A stretch of 64,000 bases of DNA from Ectocarpus siliculosus (lineage: Eukaryota; Sar; Phaeophyceae; Ectocarpales; Ectocarpaceae): positions 39,194-103,193 of the forward strand of contig FN648498.1 in assembly GCA_000310025.1 (NCBI GenBank). The letters run 5' to 3'. The stretch's first letter is position 1. Every line of letters begins with the position of its first letter. A program made the translations under genes and the position numbers. Shown here piece by piece: positions 1 through 11,522 of this stretch. Under the pieces are notes generated by a model. That model did not search any database, was not told the origin of the DNA, and saw only the letters and a list, made by a program, of their open reading frames with translations.

Positions 1-186
1 TGTCGCTGTCTGACACGATGACCGAGCATGATAAATCAATTATCGATACCTCGGGAGGAGGATTGTTGGAGGAAGCGCGTCGCGATGGGTCGCTTTTCAT
101 GGCTCTGGGGTTGGGTGGGTATCGTGCGACGAATACCACCGGCTTTGCCACAAATGGGTGCCGATTTTCCGACCGCCACATGACAA

Positions 187-2178
187 TTGTCAACCTCTTA
201 TTCGCGCACCCCACGCGTCGTAGAAGCTGAGCCGTCCTACCAGCGAGGAGTCGTGCATCGCTCCTCTTTCGGCGAGGGTGGCGACCGACAAGCTTTCGGT
301 GGGGCTAGCGGTCGACGAGCTTTCGGAGGATGCGGATTTGCCAAAATACGCGACGAAGCAGACAATCTGCACCATCAGACCCGAGGACGCGTCCAAGTTG
401 GACTGGGTACACGGTTGTTTTTTGCCAGGGCCAGGGTGTCGACTGGTCACGGTGTTTCGGATTGCCGCATGAAATGGTTACACTGTCCGCTTTACAGACA
501 GATCGAGGTCACCGTCCCGAGCACCTGGGTGACATCCAACCCACGACCGAAGACACGTCTAGGGTCTCCCAGACGCCACGACAACGGCCGTTTTGCAAGA
601 GTGCGGTAGCAGTCAGTTTGACAAAGGATAAGGACCTGCGTGCTCTCACCGGAATCTTCGACGAGTATGATCCGGTGGCGTCCGGCAAGAGGATAAGGCC
701 AACGCTTATGAGAACGGCCTATCTCGGTTAGAAAAAGAGACCAAGGTGGACAAAGGCCGGCTTTTCGATTTCAGCAGCAGGAACGAACAAATCAACTTTT
801 TGGGCGACTTGGTGGAGGAGAATGGCATCAAGCCCATCATGGAAAAATCGGGGACGATGAACGGCAGAAGGAAATGATCGGGAAATCTGGACGTGCTTCA
901 CGACGATGGGGGTGCTACCATCGGGAAGCGCGATGATGACAGTCACCTGTATCCCGAGAATTGCGAGAAACAGTTCGACGCGATGGTCCGATTCCGGCGA
1001 AGGCGGGGGTTCTGCCGAAGAGCTAGAGCAGTTCAGCTGCGCCCTTCACATCATCGACCCGCTCACGCCAGCATGCCCTCTGACGCAAGCTTCGCTGGGG
1101 TCTGGCGTGCAAGGAGTACGTAAAGAATGGCCGGTTGGTGTTTGTCCTCCCACTGGTCGGGAAAAACTACTGGACCCTGGTCGAGAGCGTACTTGGGATG
1201 GTGGTGCACCACGCAAAGAATGGCAGACGACAGGTTGGTCATAATTGTGTGCTGGCGCTAAAACATTGGGGAACCACTATGTTTGTAAGTGCCGGCCGAA
1301 GGTGTCGTCAGCGGTAGCGCGTTTCACTCAGTTTTCTCTTCGATATTAATCCGCAGGTCAATTTGCGGTGATGCTCGTGATCGGGCGACGGTTGATGAGG
1401 ACGCGCCTCCAAGAAAACTACGAAGATGCGTGTGCCAAACAACAGCGGGCGCTTGAGCAACAGAGAGAAGCGGAGGGCCGACTTTCAAAGGTGATCAAGT
1501 CAGAAACGTTCAGCGTGCGCAGAGACCTTCCTGCTGCGAGTGATTCTCTCGAGAATGCCATAAAAGAGGTTAACATTACGCACCCAGAGATTGACAGAAA
1601 GCTGACCAGGAGGATAGGGTGAGAAATGGCCGTTGTAGGCAAAAGAGGGTTTTACAGTTTGCCGAGCTAGGTGACAAGGCCGCTCCGTTCACCAAGTACG
1701 GAAAAGACTACAACGACGGTCAGTTGCGCAGCATGTATCTCCACGTGGGGAAGTATGCCTTGGGCTTACCCGCGTTCGGGCCGAATATCCTCCGTACGGT
1801 TCATATCACGACCGTTGTGACTAATCGGATGACAGGGTGTTGAACTACCTTGCGTTGGCTAGGCACGGGGAGTACGAGATGAGAAAAACGTACAACTTGC
1901 CAAAGAGTGACACCGTGAATGACGATCCCAATTCCTTCAGTAGGCAGACACAATGTGCAGGACGTTCATACTTGAGTGACAAGGATGCGATATGTGATCA
2001 ACAGCACGACTCTCTGCACACGCGGATCGGTGATGGTGATGCTTTGTTTGACTGCAACAAACCCGAACCGAGTGATGGTGTTGAAGAAAAGCTGATGCGT
2101 GAGATGCTTGCACAGAATCGAGAGATTCTGATGAAGAGCAGAGGAATCTCAACTCAAAATCATTCAGGGAGACGATGA
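187..2178 (+). pseudogene. Decayed ORF with a tyrosine-recombinase-like C-terminal region
   Basis: Coding-like sequence continues across this stretch but changes reading frame repeatedly: about 620-720, then another frame at 704-877, then 1368-1622, 1619-1843 and 1837-2178. The 1368 piece is charged and probably coiled coil. The 1619 piece contains an Arg-x-x-His motif (FGPNILRTVH, about 1775-1804), and after a frame change comes ARHGEYEMRKTYNL (about 1858-1899). The order RxxH, then a helix, then a final Tyr resembles the end of tyrosine recombinases (Crypton, DIRS or viral integrase type). I see no splice sites that would explain the frame changes, so it is probably dead. The family assignment is my inference from two motifs; it could be an unrelated decayed gene. 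Confidence 0.35.
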
Positions 2179-3632
2179 GACGAAAGAGCCTCACAAGCAT
2201 CTTGGAAAAGAGGAAGCTAAGTTCAAAATAGTCACAACGCAAGTCGAGAGGTAGGAGATTGAACAAAAGCATGGGCTTAGTGCGAGCGCGGGGTCGGAGT
2301 CGGGGTCGGGGTCGGGGTCGCTGGCGTCGTGTACAAATGTCAAGAGGTAGACGAGGCCTAGCAGCCCGCGAGAAAGCGGGTGAAGAGGGGTGCGTTTTCG
2401 GTCGATCTTATGTCACTCTTGTTGAGTATGAATGTGCATTTCAGCGAGAAGGTTGTCAAGATGTTGGTTCCTGGTAAGTCATACCCGTGAGTCATATTGG
2501 AGAACTGCATGTTTCCACGTTTGGCGGATTGTGTAGGGATCAGGCCAGAGAGTACATGGTGGCGCGCGTTGGGGAAAACGATTCCGGCCGTCGCGATGTG
2601 TTTCAATTCTGTGGACTGTTTCCCACCAGAGAGAAGGAGAAAAGGGTAATGGACATTGTTCGGAAGCAGAAGCGGGGGGAAAGAAGCGAGTGGTCCTATT
2701 GGTTTTGCAAGGAGGGTTGCAAGAAGGTAGAGTGTGGGTGACAACCAGGATATATGATATTTTTCAACCGTTGTCGATGCGCGCAGAGGCGGCGGCGGCC
2801 ACGGTGTTCGATCGATGCCGACGCACCGAAAGGTGCGGCAAGCAAGAAATTACAGTATACCGTAGACGACACAAGATAGCACACACATAAGAAACCCCCC
2901 ACAGAATGAGACACCTCGGTGATAATTTTGGGCGTTTCTGGTAAACCATCGATTTATCACCGGGGCTATGCATGTAAGACAACACACCCCTTGAGGCTAC
3001 GCCGCATACACTCGCGGGACCCCTCTTTCTATCACCGGGGTGATGCAGCATCTGCCCCGTGGGTATCGCACAAACACACAACATCTGCATGCGGTGAAAC
3101 ACCCCGCATGAAGACCTCCAACAACATGGACGTGCAGGGAGAGCAGAAGGCCATCGCAAGTACCTCCGCTTCTTCCACAACTGCTTCGACTGCAGCAGTA
3201 CAATGCAGTGCATAGGCTTGAACAAACTCCAAATAAGCCCAGTTTCCAGCCGGTTTCCCTCCACTCATTGAAAAGACTTCCGGACATCCCTTTCGACTGA
3301 GGTTATATAATATCTCGAACGGGTAGTCATTCTGTGATATATTGTTTATTGTCAAGAACCACAGATCACCTCGTTCTTCACCGCGAGCGAGCACACTTGC
3401 TCTACGCAAGCGGCTCCTGCTACTTCTCGTCCTCCTGCTGCCGCGGATCTAACAGTAGCAGCAGCTGGCACAGCAACAGGCGCCACCATGACAGCCACCG
3501 CATCGCCTCACCAGCAGCAGCCACGCCCCTTCAAGTGTGCGGCAGTAGCGGTTCAACTCTACAAGCAGCGTCATCACACCCCACTTTTAGCACACAACCT
3601 CATTATCACACCCCCAAACACACCCTCCCCTT
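2179..3632. other. No gene recognised; short GGGGTC repeat
   Basis: The only structured element is a short GGGGTC/GGAGTC simple repeat at about 2290-2321. Open frames here, including a 166-residue minus-strand frame at 2764-3264, lack recognisable motifs and look like chance. Confidence 0.4.
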
Positions 3633-4076
3633 CCCGGTGTTTACCATCGAGGTTGGGTTTTCGTCGCTTGGCAGCGATGTTGGCAACCAGGTTACCGCTT
3701 GTTTTTGCCTTTGGGTTTTGATTTGTTGCGGTAACCATGAGTGGTGGTCGAGTAGATCATGTTGTGCAGGGTCGAGAACCCTCACTCCGCGCAAAAGGGG
3801 GTAATCGCACTACGTTGTGTTCAATTGGTCAAACACCCTCGAGGCAGTTTCACGGTGCTTGCAACTGCCTCTGGAAGTGAAAGCACCAGAAAATAAATTA
3901 AGCCATATGCAGCTGCCATCCGTACGCAAGGAAGTAAGCACAAGATGCCGAACACCCTTAGCAGGACGCAGTGCACCCTTCATGCGACTCGCCGAATACC
4001 TCACGGCGCTTCGCGCTTGGTGATATGAGAGCCTGGTCCGGTGAGAACCCGGCGTGCTCCGTTCCGGCTTTGTAGG
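3633..4076 (-). repeat. Dispersed element, inverted 5'-truncated copy
   Basis: Read on the minus strand this matches the repeat at 7966-8503, including the CGTCGTTGCCAAGCGACG-type tail, the stretch with GATCTACTCGACCACC, and the GGGTTCTCACCGGACC segment. It stops at the sequence equivalent to CCTACAAAGCC, so the 5' head is missing. It is the only copy in the window lying in this orientation and is more diverged than the others. No coding capacity is seen. Confidence 0.85.
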
Positions 4077-6430
4077 AATGCAGTATTCCGATCATCCCGG
4101 TGCCTGAGAAAGCAGGGCAGCCTGTTCGTGAGAAGATCCCCCCGTATATTCCGGGCAAGAAACTTGTTCCACCGTTCCTTACTCTATGGCATAAAGCATG
4201 AAGAGGTCACTCCCCTGCATGCTGACTGTCCGGAGGTTCACGTTTGCTACCCCGCCGGCGACGGCTGCTTCATCCTCGGGAACAAAAGGCCCGGTCGCGA
4301 TCTGTGCTGTCAGTTCGACCAACGAAACCCGTAGGAGTTTCTCAGTACATGCACGCACTCGCGGCGACTACCTCGAGAAATCGAGGCAATGACTCCAGAT
4401 GTTCATCCACGTTTTTGGCTTTCATTTTCATTTCAGCAACAAATGTAACGCCGAAATCGGCCTCTGAGATTCCCGCTAATACGATTGGCTTTGTCGGCTC
4501 ATAGTGACTAAAGCTATGTAATCCCTGTTCCATTCCAAGTGGATCTCTCGGAGCCAATTTTTTCGGATGTTTGTCATCATCCCGAGAGGGATTCCGTGAT
4601 AACACAACTTGAGCCCGCAGTTACAAGCATTTCCGGCATTTTTTTCAGGTCAATGGTAGACCCCGCACCTTACCTAGGTTCCTCTAGACAGTTATCTGTC
4701 TCGCGAACCAGAAGGCTTGCGAGAAATGGCCCCGCTGCAGTTGCTAATAATCTCAACCGAATTGCGCATTTTTGAAAGCATTGTCCGAAAACTGGAGACA
4801 TTGGACAGCATACCGTGCACGGCGATTATCGACGCTGCGTGCACAGGCGTTTGTGGCAGATTCTTCGACTGTGACACAAGCTTGCCAAGGCAGTGCTTGC
4901 AAGGAGAGGATTGTATGTAGCATAGAGGAGGGAATGTTGATCAACGAAGGCATTTTGAACGGCACGTGTATTGGTCATCTAAGCAATCTACGCGACAGAC
5001 CCGCCGGCTAGCGAACAGGTAACTTTCCCGAACATCGACAAGAATCCAAGAGTTTTGGTAATTCAGCGATGACTTTACTATGTACCAGGATCCGCGCACA
5101 GAGGCGGCGGAAACGCCGGACCAAGCGCTCGACTCGTGGCGCCATACCTGTCAGAAAAAGGTGTGCCTGAGGGCCTTTAAAGGTGCACTGAAGCAGTCTG
5201 GCTTCGCTCCCCGCTCCCGGGCAAGTCGTCGGAAACGCGCTACGGAATTTTGGCCACACAACCGCTGAAATCCCAGAAGGAAAAGAAAAGCCTTCTTGAG
5301 CTGTTACGGGGTGGGAACACCACAGGAAACTTATTTCGGGCAAATCAATAGAAGACTCCGAGGCATGACACTGAGACAAGCTCGAAATGGTGGTCTGGGC
5401 ATTTTAAGACGTAAACTTTGTGTTGAAGGAGGTGGTGCCAAAGGTACTCGCGTACGGACGCCTCGCGTATGGCCATCTCCTGAACGAGACGGGGTCGTCG
5501 CCACTGGTGGTGCGATCGGAAACGATGCCAACGCTTCGTACAGCATACATGCGCTGGGACGACAGCTCCGATAGCAGCACGTTCACCACGCCGGCAGTTC
5601 TCCTCCGCGCTGTCGCGGGTCAGGGTGTCGTTTCGCTTCAAGAAGACAAGGACAGGTTCGAGATATGATTCCTGTGCGGGGCGGGGCTTTAAGGGTAGTA
5701 TTGTCCACGGTTACCTGTTCCTCATTCAAGAACAACACGATCCCCCAAGTCTGGCGTGTTCTATTAGACGATGATGCAAAGACACGAGCAGGCACTATTC
5801 GAAACTTCGTTTGGTACATCCCAGATTCTGAAGGCCAATGAGACGGTCAGCACCCACGAACGAACGCGAATGGATCTCGCCGGACAAATAGCTCCTGGGC
5901 AGCTTGACAAAGAAAGGCGGTTCCTTCCTGAAGATGCCGGCGTTGCAGCCTTTCAAGGAGGGACATCTGAATAGACTGATTTAAATAAAATGGTATTTTA
6001 CACCCAGCACAAGGATTTCGTCAAGCACATCTTGCGTGGAAAATACTGCAGGTCCGTATCGAGTCGTCTATTACGCCCATCACTGCTGATCGAGCTTCCT
6101 TCGTTGTGGATATGAACTGGATTCCCGCTGCACCGATGGCACAGAATTGAGGGTCGATAGAGCGAATTTGGATAAATAAATGTGGTCTGCTGGCTACATG
6201 CGAGGGCTATTGTTCTGGCCAGGTCATCCAATGGCGAAGAGGGCGACGAAGAACGACGATACGTCTGGTTTCAGCACGTCCCTCTCTACCAGAACAGAAA
6301 TGAGCACTTTTTGGAGGACGCGACGCTGCCAACCCCGTTGGTTTGAGGCACTCCGTCGGGGAGACGCTGGAGGGGCGGCAAAGGGTAATAAGAAAATAAA
6401 AAAAAGTTACATAGAGTCTGGACCACAGTA
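4077..6430. other. Coding-like patches without a coherent gene
   Basis: Several short open frames have protein-like composition, notably 4342-4605 on the minus strand and 5420-5668, 5771-5974 and 6180-6431 on the plus strand. Neighbouring plus-strand patches are in different frames and convincing splice sites do not join them. They may be remnants of one or more dead genes. No domain was recognised. Confidence 0.25.
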
Positions 6431-7629
6431 GTCCTGCCTACTGCTGTATGTATGTAGTCTTAGAGATTATGTAGCGTTCCAGAGAAAGGAGGTAGGATCC
6501 GGATAGGGCGGATGCGCTGGTCGCCTGTAGCTTCATGTGGCACTGGCGCGTATGCATACTGAAAGCCCAAATAAATGGGGATGACACTTTGGGGACACAG
6601 CACTCAAACGCCTATTTACCGCACTGCTGTCGTCACCCTACCGTAGTGTAGGCTCCGCTGTGTGTAACGCACGTGAGAACCCTTGGTCGTATTATGCTTG
6701 GCTGAGGCGGTAGACTGTGTGATACGCTGTGTGATGCCTTTCCTGGGCCTCTGACTTGCTGTACACATTTCCCAACCCGCCTGCCCCCTACATAGATAGA
6801 CTACTTCGCAGCAGTCAAGTGGGTCGTAAAACATAAACTTTGCACACCCTGTGCAACTGCGATACAACAGCAGTAGTTAGTTGTATTTGGTTGGCCGACT
6901 GGTTCCAGTCGTACAGTCTAATGAATCTTGTTGTGCTATTGCAGTTGATTCCTACTGTATCAACTACCGGCTCAGAACCCTGTGCAACGACAAACGTACA
7001 GGAGTACAGTATTCGTCTACATGTACTAGAAAAAATTACTGACTTGGCTCAGCAGCTGCAAGTCTGCAAGTCACCCTTTCTCCGATTCTTTGGAGGGACT
7101 GTAGCCCCTCGACCAATGGCTGACAAACATTATTGCGACATTTTTTTGTTGCGGAGGAACTGGGGGTGACTGCTGGGTACCAGGTAGGTAGGTCACTTGC
7201 TGTACAGCAGTAGGATGTACTACTGCTGCAGCTTTCTCTTATGTTTACCCTTCGTGCGCCACTTACTTGCGAGATGGTGCGCAAGCACTTTAAGCCATGC
7301 ACGGTATGTGGTAGGATTACTGCTGTAGCACTGTGGAGCCAGTAGCAAGGACCGTGGAAGAGAAACAAGCGGGGGAACATCTCCTCTACACTGCTGATAT
7401 CCCAGCTTGCTACGTGTACTTTTTTTTTTTGCACTGCTGTTGTTGTTGTCTTTTCACACTCTAGCTTGCTGAATTCCATAGTCGTGTGTCTGATGTTGCT
7501 GCTGCTACATTGCTGTAGTCCTGCACGGCCATAGCATCAGGCAGGCGTACACCCAGAACAGACACTTGTAGCTACGCATGCCAAATCGTCATCTCTTGTG
7601 GACGTCATGATTCAGTTGGTATTTTTTTT
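6431..7629. other. Gene-free stretch rich in CAGCAGTA / TACTGCTG motifs
   Basis: No coding exon is recognised. The octamer CAGCAGTA and its complement TACTGCTG, or one-base variants, recur about ten times (near 6435, 6622, 6863, 7204, 7217, 7319, 7397, 7434, 7510). The same motif is scattered over the rest of the window at lower density. Confidence 0.5.
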
Positions 7630-7835
7630 TTTAATTCTAGGTCGGCGCCATGGTTCAACTCCCACTAGGGTTGGCCCATTTTTTTTCGAGTCTGGGTCGG
7701 CGCCATTTTTCAACTCCACCTAGGGTTGCGCCATTTTTCTTTCGATTCTGGGTCGGCGCCATGGTTTATTCCCGATAGGGTTGGGCCATTTTCTTTCGAT
7801 TCTGGGTCGGCGCCATGGTTCAAATCCCGATGGGG
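7630..7835 (+). repeat. Four-copy ~55-bp tandem repeat (GTCGGCGCC unit)
   Basis: The unit consists of a T-run, then CGATTCTGGGTCGGCGCCAT, then a GGTTCAACTCCC-like stretch and AGGGTTGGGCC. GTCGGCGCC cores sit at about 7641, 7696, 7752 and 7806. Two more units occur at 10182 and 10239, so this repeat brackets the whole 7.6-10.3 kb satellite block. The GGTTCAAATCC-like part resembles a tRNA B box, which may be coincidence. Confidence 0.8.
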
Positions 7836-7957
7836 AATCGGTGAAAAAACACTACATTTCGGTGAGATCACCTCCCATTTCAAACAGGGATCCGCGGAAA
7901 AAAACTACATTTTGGTGAGGTCACCTCCCATTTCTTCGCAAGGTCACCCTCCACTCC
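7836..7957 (+). repeat. Start of GTGAGGTCACC satellite array
   Basis: These are units of the same family as the large array at 9003-10070: GGGATCCGCGGAAAAAAACTAC, then TTTTGGTGAGGTCACCTCCC. The array is interrupted directly downstream by an inserted element and resumes at 8504. Confidence 0.75.
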
Positions 7958-7965
7958 GACCAGGG

Positions 7966-8503
7966 GGGGGGGCGGGGTGTACTCATAGTCGTGCATGCCG
8001 TAGTCGTCAGACCATTGACCTCGCATCCCTACAAAGCCGGGACGGAGCACGCCGGGTTCTCACCGGACGAGGCTCTCACATCACCAAGCGCGAAGCGCCT
8101 TGAGGTATCCGGCGAGTCGCATGAAGGGTGAGCTGCATCCTGCCAAGGGTGTTCGGCATCTTGTGCTTACTTCCTTGCATACGAATGACAGCTGCGTAAC
8201 TTATGACTTAATTTATTTTCTGGACTTTCACTTCCGGAGACAGTTGTAAGCACTGTGTAACTGCCTCGAGGATGCTTGATCATTTTAACACAACGTGGTG
8301 CGATCATCCCCCTTGCGCGGAGTGAGGGTTCTCGACCCTGCACAACATGATCTACTCGACCACCATTCATGGTTACCGCAAAAAAAAAACAGAGGTAAAA
8401 AAAAACGGTAACCTGGTTGCCGAGTTCACGAAGTGACTTGGCTTGTTTTACAACGTCGTTGCCAAGCGACGAAAACCCAACCCCGATGGCAAATACCGGG
8501 GGG
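7966..8503 (+). mobile_element. Non-autonomous dispersed element with 8-bp target duplication
   Basis: A 538-bp insertion splits a satellite unit. GACCAGGG occurs just before it (7958-7965) and just after it (8504-8511), whereas the undisturbed unit near 9950 carries the motif once. This is therefore a target-site duplication. The element starts with a G-rich run and ends with a GATGGCAAATACCGGGG tail; no terminal inverted repeat is apparent and no protein is encoded. Its 5' part has TAGTCGTTAGACC and GCCGGGTTCTCACCGG, which resemble the D and T arms of a tRNA, so a tRNA-derived SINE is possible. An 8-bp duplication would equally suit a hAT-type MITE. Related copies lie at 3633, 47362, 63178 and 63365. 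Confidence 0.8.
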
Positions 8504-9002
8504 GACCAGGGATCGGAGAAAAAACAACTACATTTTGCCAACGTCACCTCCTATCGTCTCCTAAAAACCGAAAATTGCTTAATTACTTGAGATTGTATGG
8601 ATTAATTAAATTGCCAGGGCAGTGGCAAGTGTGAGAGGATTCGTAGAAGAACTGTTCCTCCGTACACGATTTCGCTCGTACAGAATATAAGCCGGGCTGC
8701 ACTGACTGACACCTGGCACCAAGGCTATTCGTTGTTTTTTTGCTGTTGAGAAAGGAGTTTCTTAACACAAGTTGTCTTGAAGAGTGGGCCGCGTGTGTGC
8801 TACGGGGCAGACTTCTGTCCTTGAGCTTGTCCGCCTTGAGGTCGATCCCACCAACTTTGTCGATTTTTGCACACGGCCTTTGAGCGTCGACTGGAAGGCG
8901 GTTGCGCCCGAAATAATTGATCTTGCCTCCATATAGATATGTTCCCCCCGAACCCAAAAACAATTAATTAATTAAATCAAACACCCCCATATATATATAG
9001 TT
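8504..9002. other. Array remnant, then no recognised gene
   Basis: 8504-8570 resumes the satellite unit. From 8570 to 9002 there is AT-rich sequence. A 126-residue minus-strand open frame (8583-8963) has no motif I recognise and is likely a shadow or relic. Confidence 0.4.
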
Positions 9003-10070
9003 TTCAATCAGGGATCCGTGGAAAAAAACTATATTTTGGTGAGGTCACCCTCCACTCCGACCAGGAATCGGTGAAAAATGACAATATTTTAGTGAGGGCA
9101 CCTCCCATTTCAACCAGGAATCGGCGAAAGAAGCATTTCAGTGAGGTCACCTCCCATTTCTTAGCGAGGGTACTTTGGTGAGGTCACCCTCCACTCCGAC
9201 CAGGAATCGGTGAAGAATGACAATATTTTAGTGAGGTCACCTCCCATTTCAACCAGGAATCGGCGAAAGAAACATTTCAGTGAGGTCACCTCCCATTTCT
9301 TAGCGAGATCACCTCCCATTTCAACCAGGAATCCGTGGAAACAAACTATATTTTGGTGAGGTCACCTCCCATTTCAACCAGGGATCCGTGGAAAAAAGCT
9401 ATATTTTGCCAAGGTCACCTCCCAGTTGGACCAGGAATCCGCGGAAAAAAACTATATTCTGGTGAGGCCAACTCACCATTTCTTCGCGAGGTCACCCTCC
9501 ACTCCGACCAGGAATCGGTGAAAAATGACAATATTTTAGTGAGGGCACCTCCCATTTCAACCAGGAATCGGCGAAAGAAGCATTTCAGTGAGGTCACCTC
9601 CCATTTCTTAGCGAGGGTACTTTGGTGAGGTCACCCTCCACTCCGACCAGGAATCGGTGAAGAATGACAATATTTTAGTGAGGTCACCTCCCATTTCAAC
9701 CAGGAATCGGCGAAAGAAACATTTCAGTGAGGTCACCTCCCATTTCTTAGCGAGATCACCTCCCATTTCAACCAGGAATCCGTGGAAACAAACTATATTT
9801 TGGTGAGGTCACCTCCCATTTCAACCAGGGATCCGTGGAAAAAAGCTATATTTTGCCAAGGTCACCTCCCAGTTGGACCAGGAATCCGCGGAAAAAAACT
9901 ATATTCTGGTGAGGCCAACTCCCATTTCTTCGCGAGGTCACCCTCCACTCCGACCAGGGATCGCAGAAAAAACAACTGCATTTTGCCAAGGTCACCTTCT
10001 ATTTCAATCAGGGATCCGTGAAAAAAAACTACAATATGCCAAGGTCAATTCCCAGTTCAACCAGGAGGAG
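9003..10070 (+). repeat. GTGAGGTCACCTCCC satellite array with a 447-bp higher-order duplication
   Basis: Units of roughly 45-60 bp alternate CAGGAATCGG(C/T)GAA or CAGGGATCCGTGGAAAAAA with GTGAGGTCACCTCCCATTTC. A block of about 447 bp (9041-9487) is repeated almost exactly at 9488-9933, differing by about one inserted base. Open frames inside merely translate the repeat, which is why near-identical frames begin 447 bases apart at 9335 and 9782. Confidence 0.9.
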
Positions 10071-10164
10071 GACTTTCGTGTTTGTTTTAAAATGGTCTCC
10101 AAGTTGGACCTTATAGTGTCAATTTCGGTTTCCAAATCTAAGGATACCCTGGAGCTCTTGAACC

Positions 10165-10260
10165 AATTTTTTTCGATTCTAGGGCGGCGCCATGGTTCAA
10201 CTGCCAATAGAGTTGGGTCGTTTATTTTTCGACTCTAGGTCGGCGCCGTGGTTCGATTGG
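10165..10260 (+). repeat. Two further GTCGGCGCC repeat units
   Basis: These two units of the family described at 7630-7835 have their GGCGCC cores at about 10182 and 10239. Confidence 0.7.
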
Positions 10261-10830
10261 TTCAATTTTTGTATGAGGACATGTCGTTTATCTTGAACGC
10301 CAAAATGAACAGGATGTTTTCGTCGCATTTTTGGGATGGGCCAAACTTTCTGGCCAGCCTCAGATCATTTCTGTTTTACGAAGAAATCACTTTTGCGATT
10401 TGCGTTTTGGGACGTCTCGTGAGCGCGCGCGGACGTGAAAAGGAGACTTTTTCCATCGAAAAACACTCGACGTGCAAGTACCTTCTACCTCGTGAACCCC
10501 GCTTGGTTTGCTGCTCTCGAAAAAAGTCTCGCTTTGCCTCGAACGGAGACTTTTCAAAATGTGTTTACCGTGCAAGGACTTTGAGATCGTTGTTAGTTGT
10601 GGGTAAATAGGCCCCGATGTCACCGACAAATTCTCGTGAAATCTCTCAAGTCGTTTCAAACGGAGACTTTTTCGGCAGAGGTAGAAATTGCGTGCAAGTG
10701 AGGGCCAGTCTTCTAGGCAACTCACGGGAAATAAATGTCACTACGCACGCTGACACGGCAGATATGGTTTGCGATTTTGTTCAAACGGAGACTTTTTTTC
10801 ACACTGGTTGACGTTCAAGTGTGAAAACCC
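10261..10830. other. Non-coding, with repeated ACGGAGACTTTTT motif
   Basis: No gene is recognised. (T)CAAACGGAGACTTTTT or a close variant occurs near 10442, 10542, 10661 and 10786 at irregular spacing. Confidence 0.45.
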
Positions 10831-11520
10831 CAGGCCGGGATCTGCATTGAAGTGCGAGTAGAGACCCCCTCAGCTTTTTATGGCAGTATTTTCACAAATT
10901 GGAAATAGAAACACCCAGGCCGGGCTCTGCATTGAAACGCGAGTTGAGCCCCTCTCATCTTTTTATTCAATATTTTTACACATTGGAATTTGAAACACCC
11001 AGGCCGGGTTCTGTACTGAAATGCGAGTAGAAGCCCCCTCAGCGTTTTATGGCAATATTTCCACACATTGGAAAAAGAAACACCCAGGCCGGGCTCTGTA
11101 CTGAAGTGCGAGTAGGTTCCCCCTCCGCTTTTAATGGCATTGTTTTTCCACATTGGAAAAAGAAACACCCAGGCCGGACTCTGCATTGAAATAAATGCGA
11201 GTAGAAGCCCATTCAGCTTTTTATGGCAAAAAATTTACACATTGGAAATAGAACACCAGGCCGGGCTCTGTACTGAAGTGCGAGTAGAAGCCCCCTCAGC
11301 TTTTCATGGCAGTATTTTTACAAATTGGAAATTGAAATCCCCAGGTCGAGCTCTGTACTGAAGTGCGAGTAGAGGCCCCCCTGAGGCTTGTACGGCAGTA
11401 TTTTTACAAAATGGAAATTGAAACACCCAGGTCGGGCTCTGCACTAAATTGCTAGTAGAGGCCCCTTCAGCTTTTCATGGTAGTATTTTTACAAATTGGA
11501 AATTGAAATCCCCAGGTCGG
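10831..11520 (+). repeat. 85-bp tandem repeat, nine copies
   Basis: The unit contains CAGGCCGGGCTCTG, a GAAGTGCGAGTAGA stretch, GCCCCCTCAGC, TTTTTATGGCAGTATTTT and ACAAATTGGAAATTGAAACAC. The CAGG cores lie at about 10831, 10916, 11000, 11085, 11170, 11257, 11342, 11428 and 11513, a spacing of 84-87. Later copies drift (CAGGTCGGG). The last unit is cut short and runs into the coding-like segment that follows. Confidence 0.9.
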
Positions 11521-11522
11521 GC

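Noticed and set aside
2764-3264. 166-codon minus-strand open frame
   Set aside because: Cys/Arg-rich chance composition, overlapping frames on the same strand, no motif.
9335-10021. Two near-identical plus-strand ORFs starting METNYILV
   Set aside because: They translate satellite units; their similarity is the 447-bp duplication, not a gene pair.
7630-11520. Repeat arrays as a CRISPR array
   Set aside because: Units are contiguous or diverged satellite repeats without constant repeats and unique spacers, in an intron-rich eukaryotic sequence.
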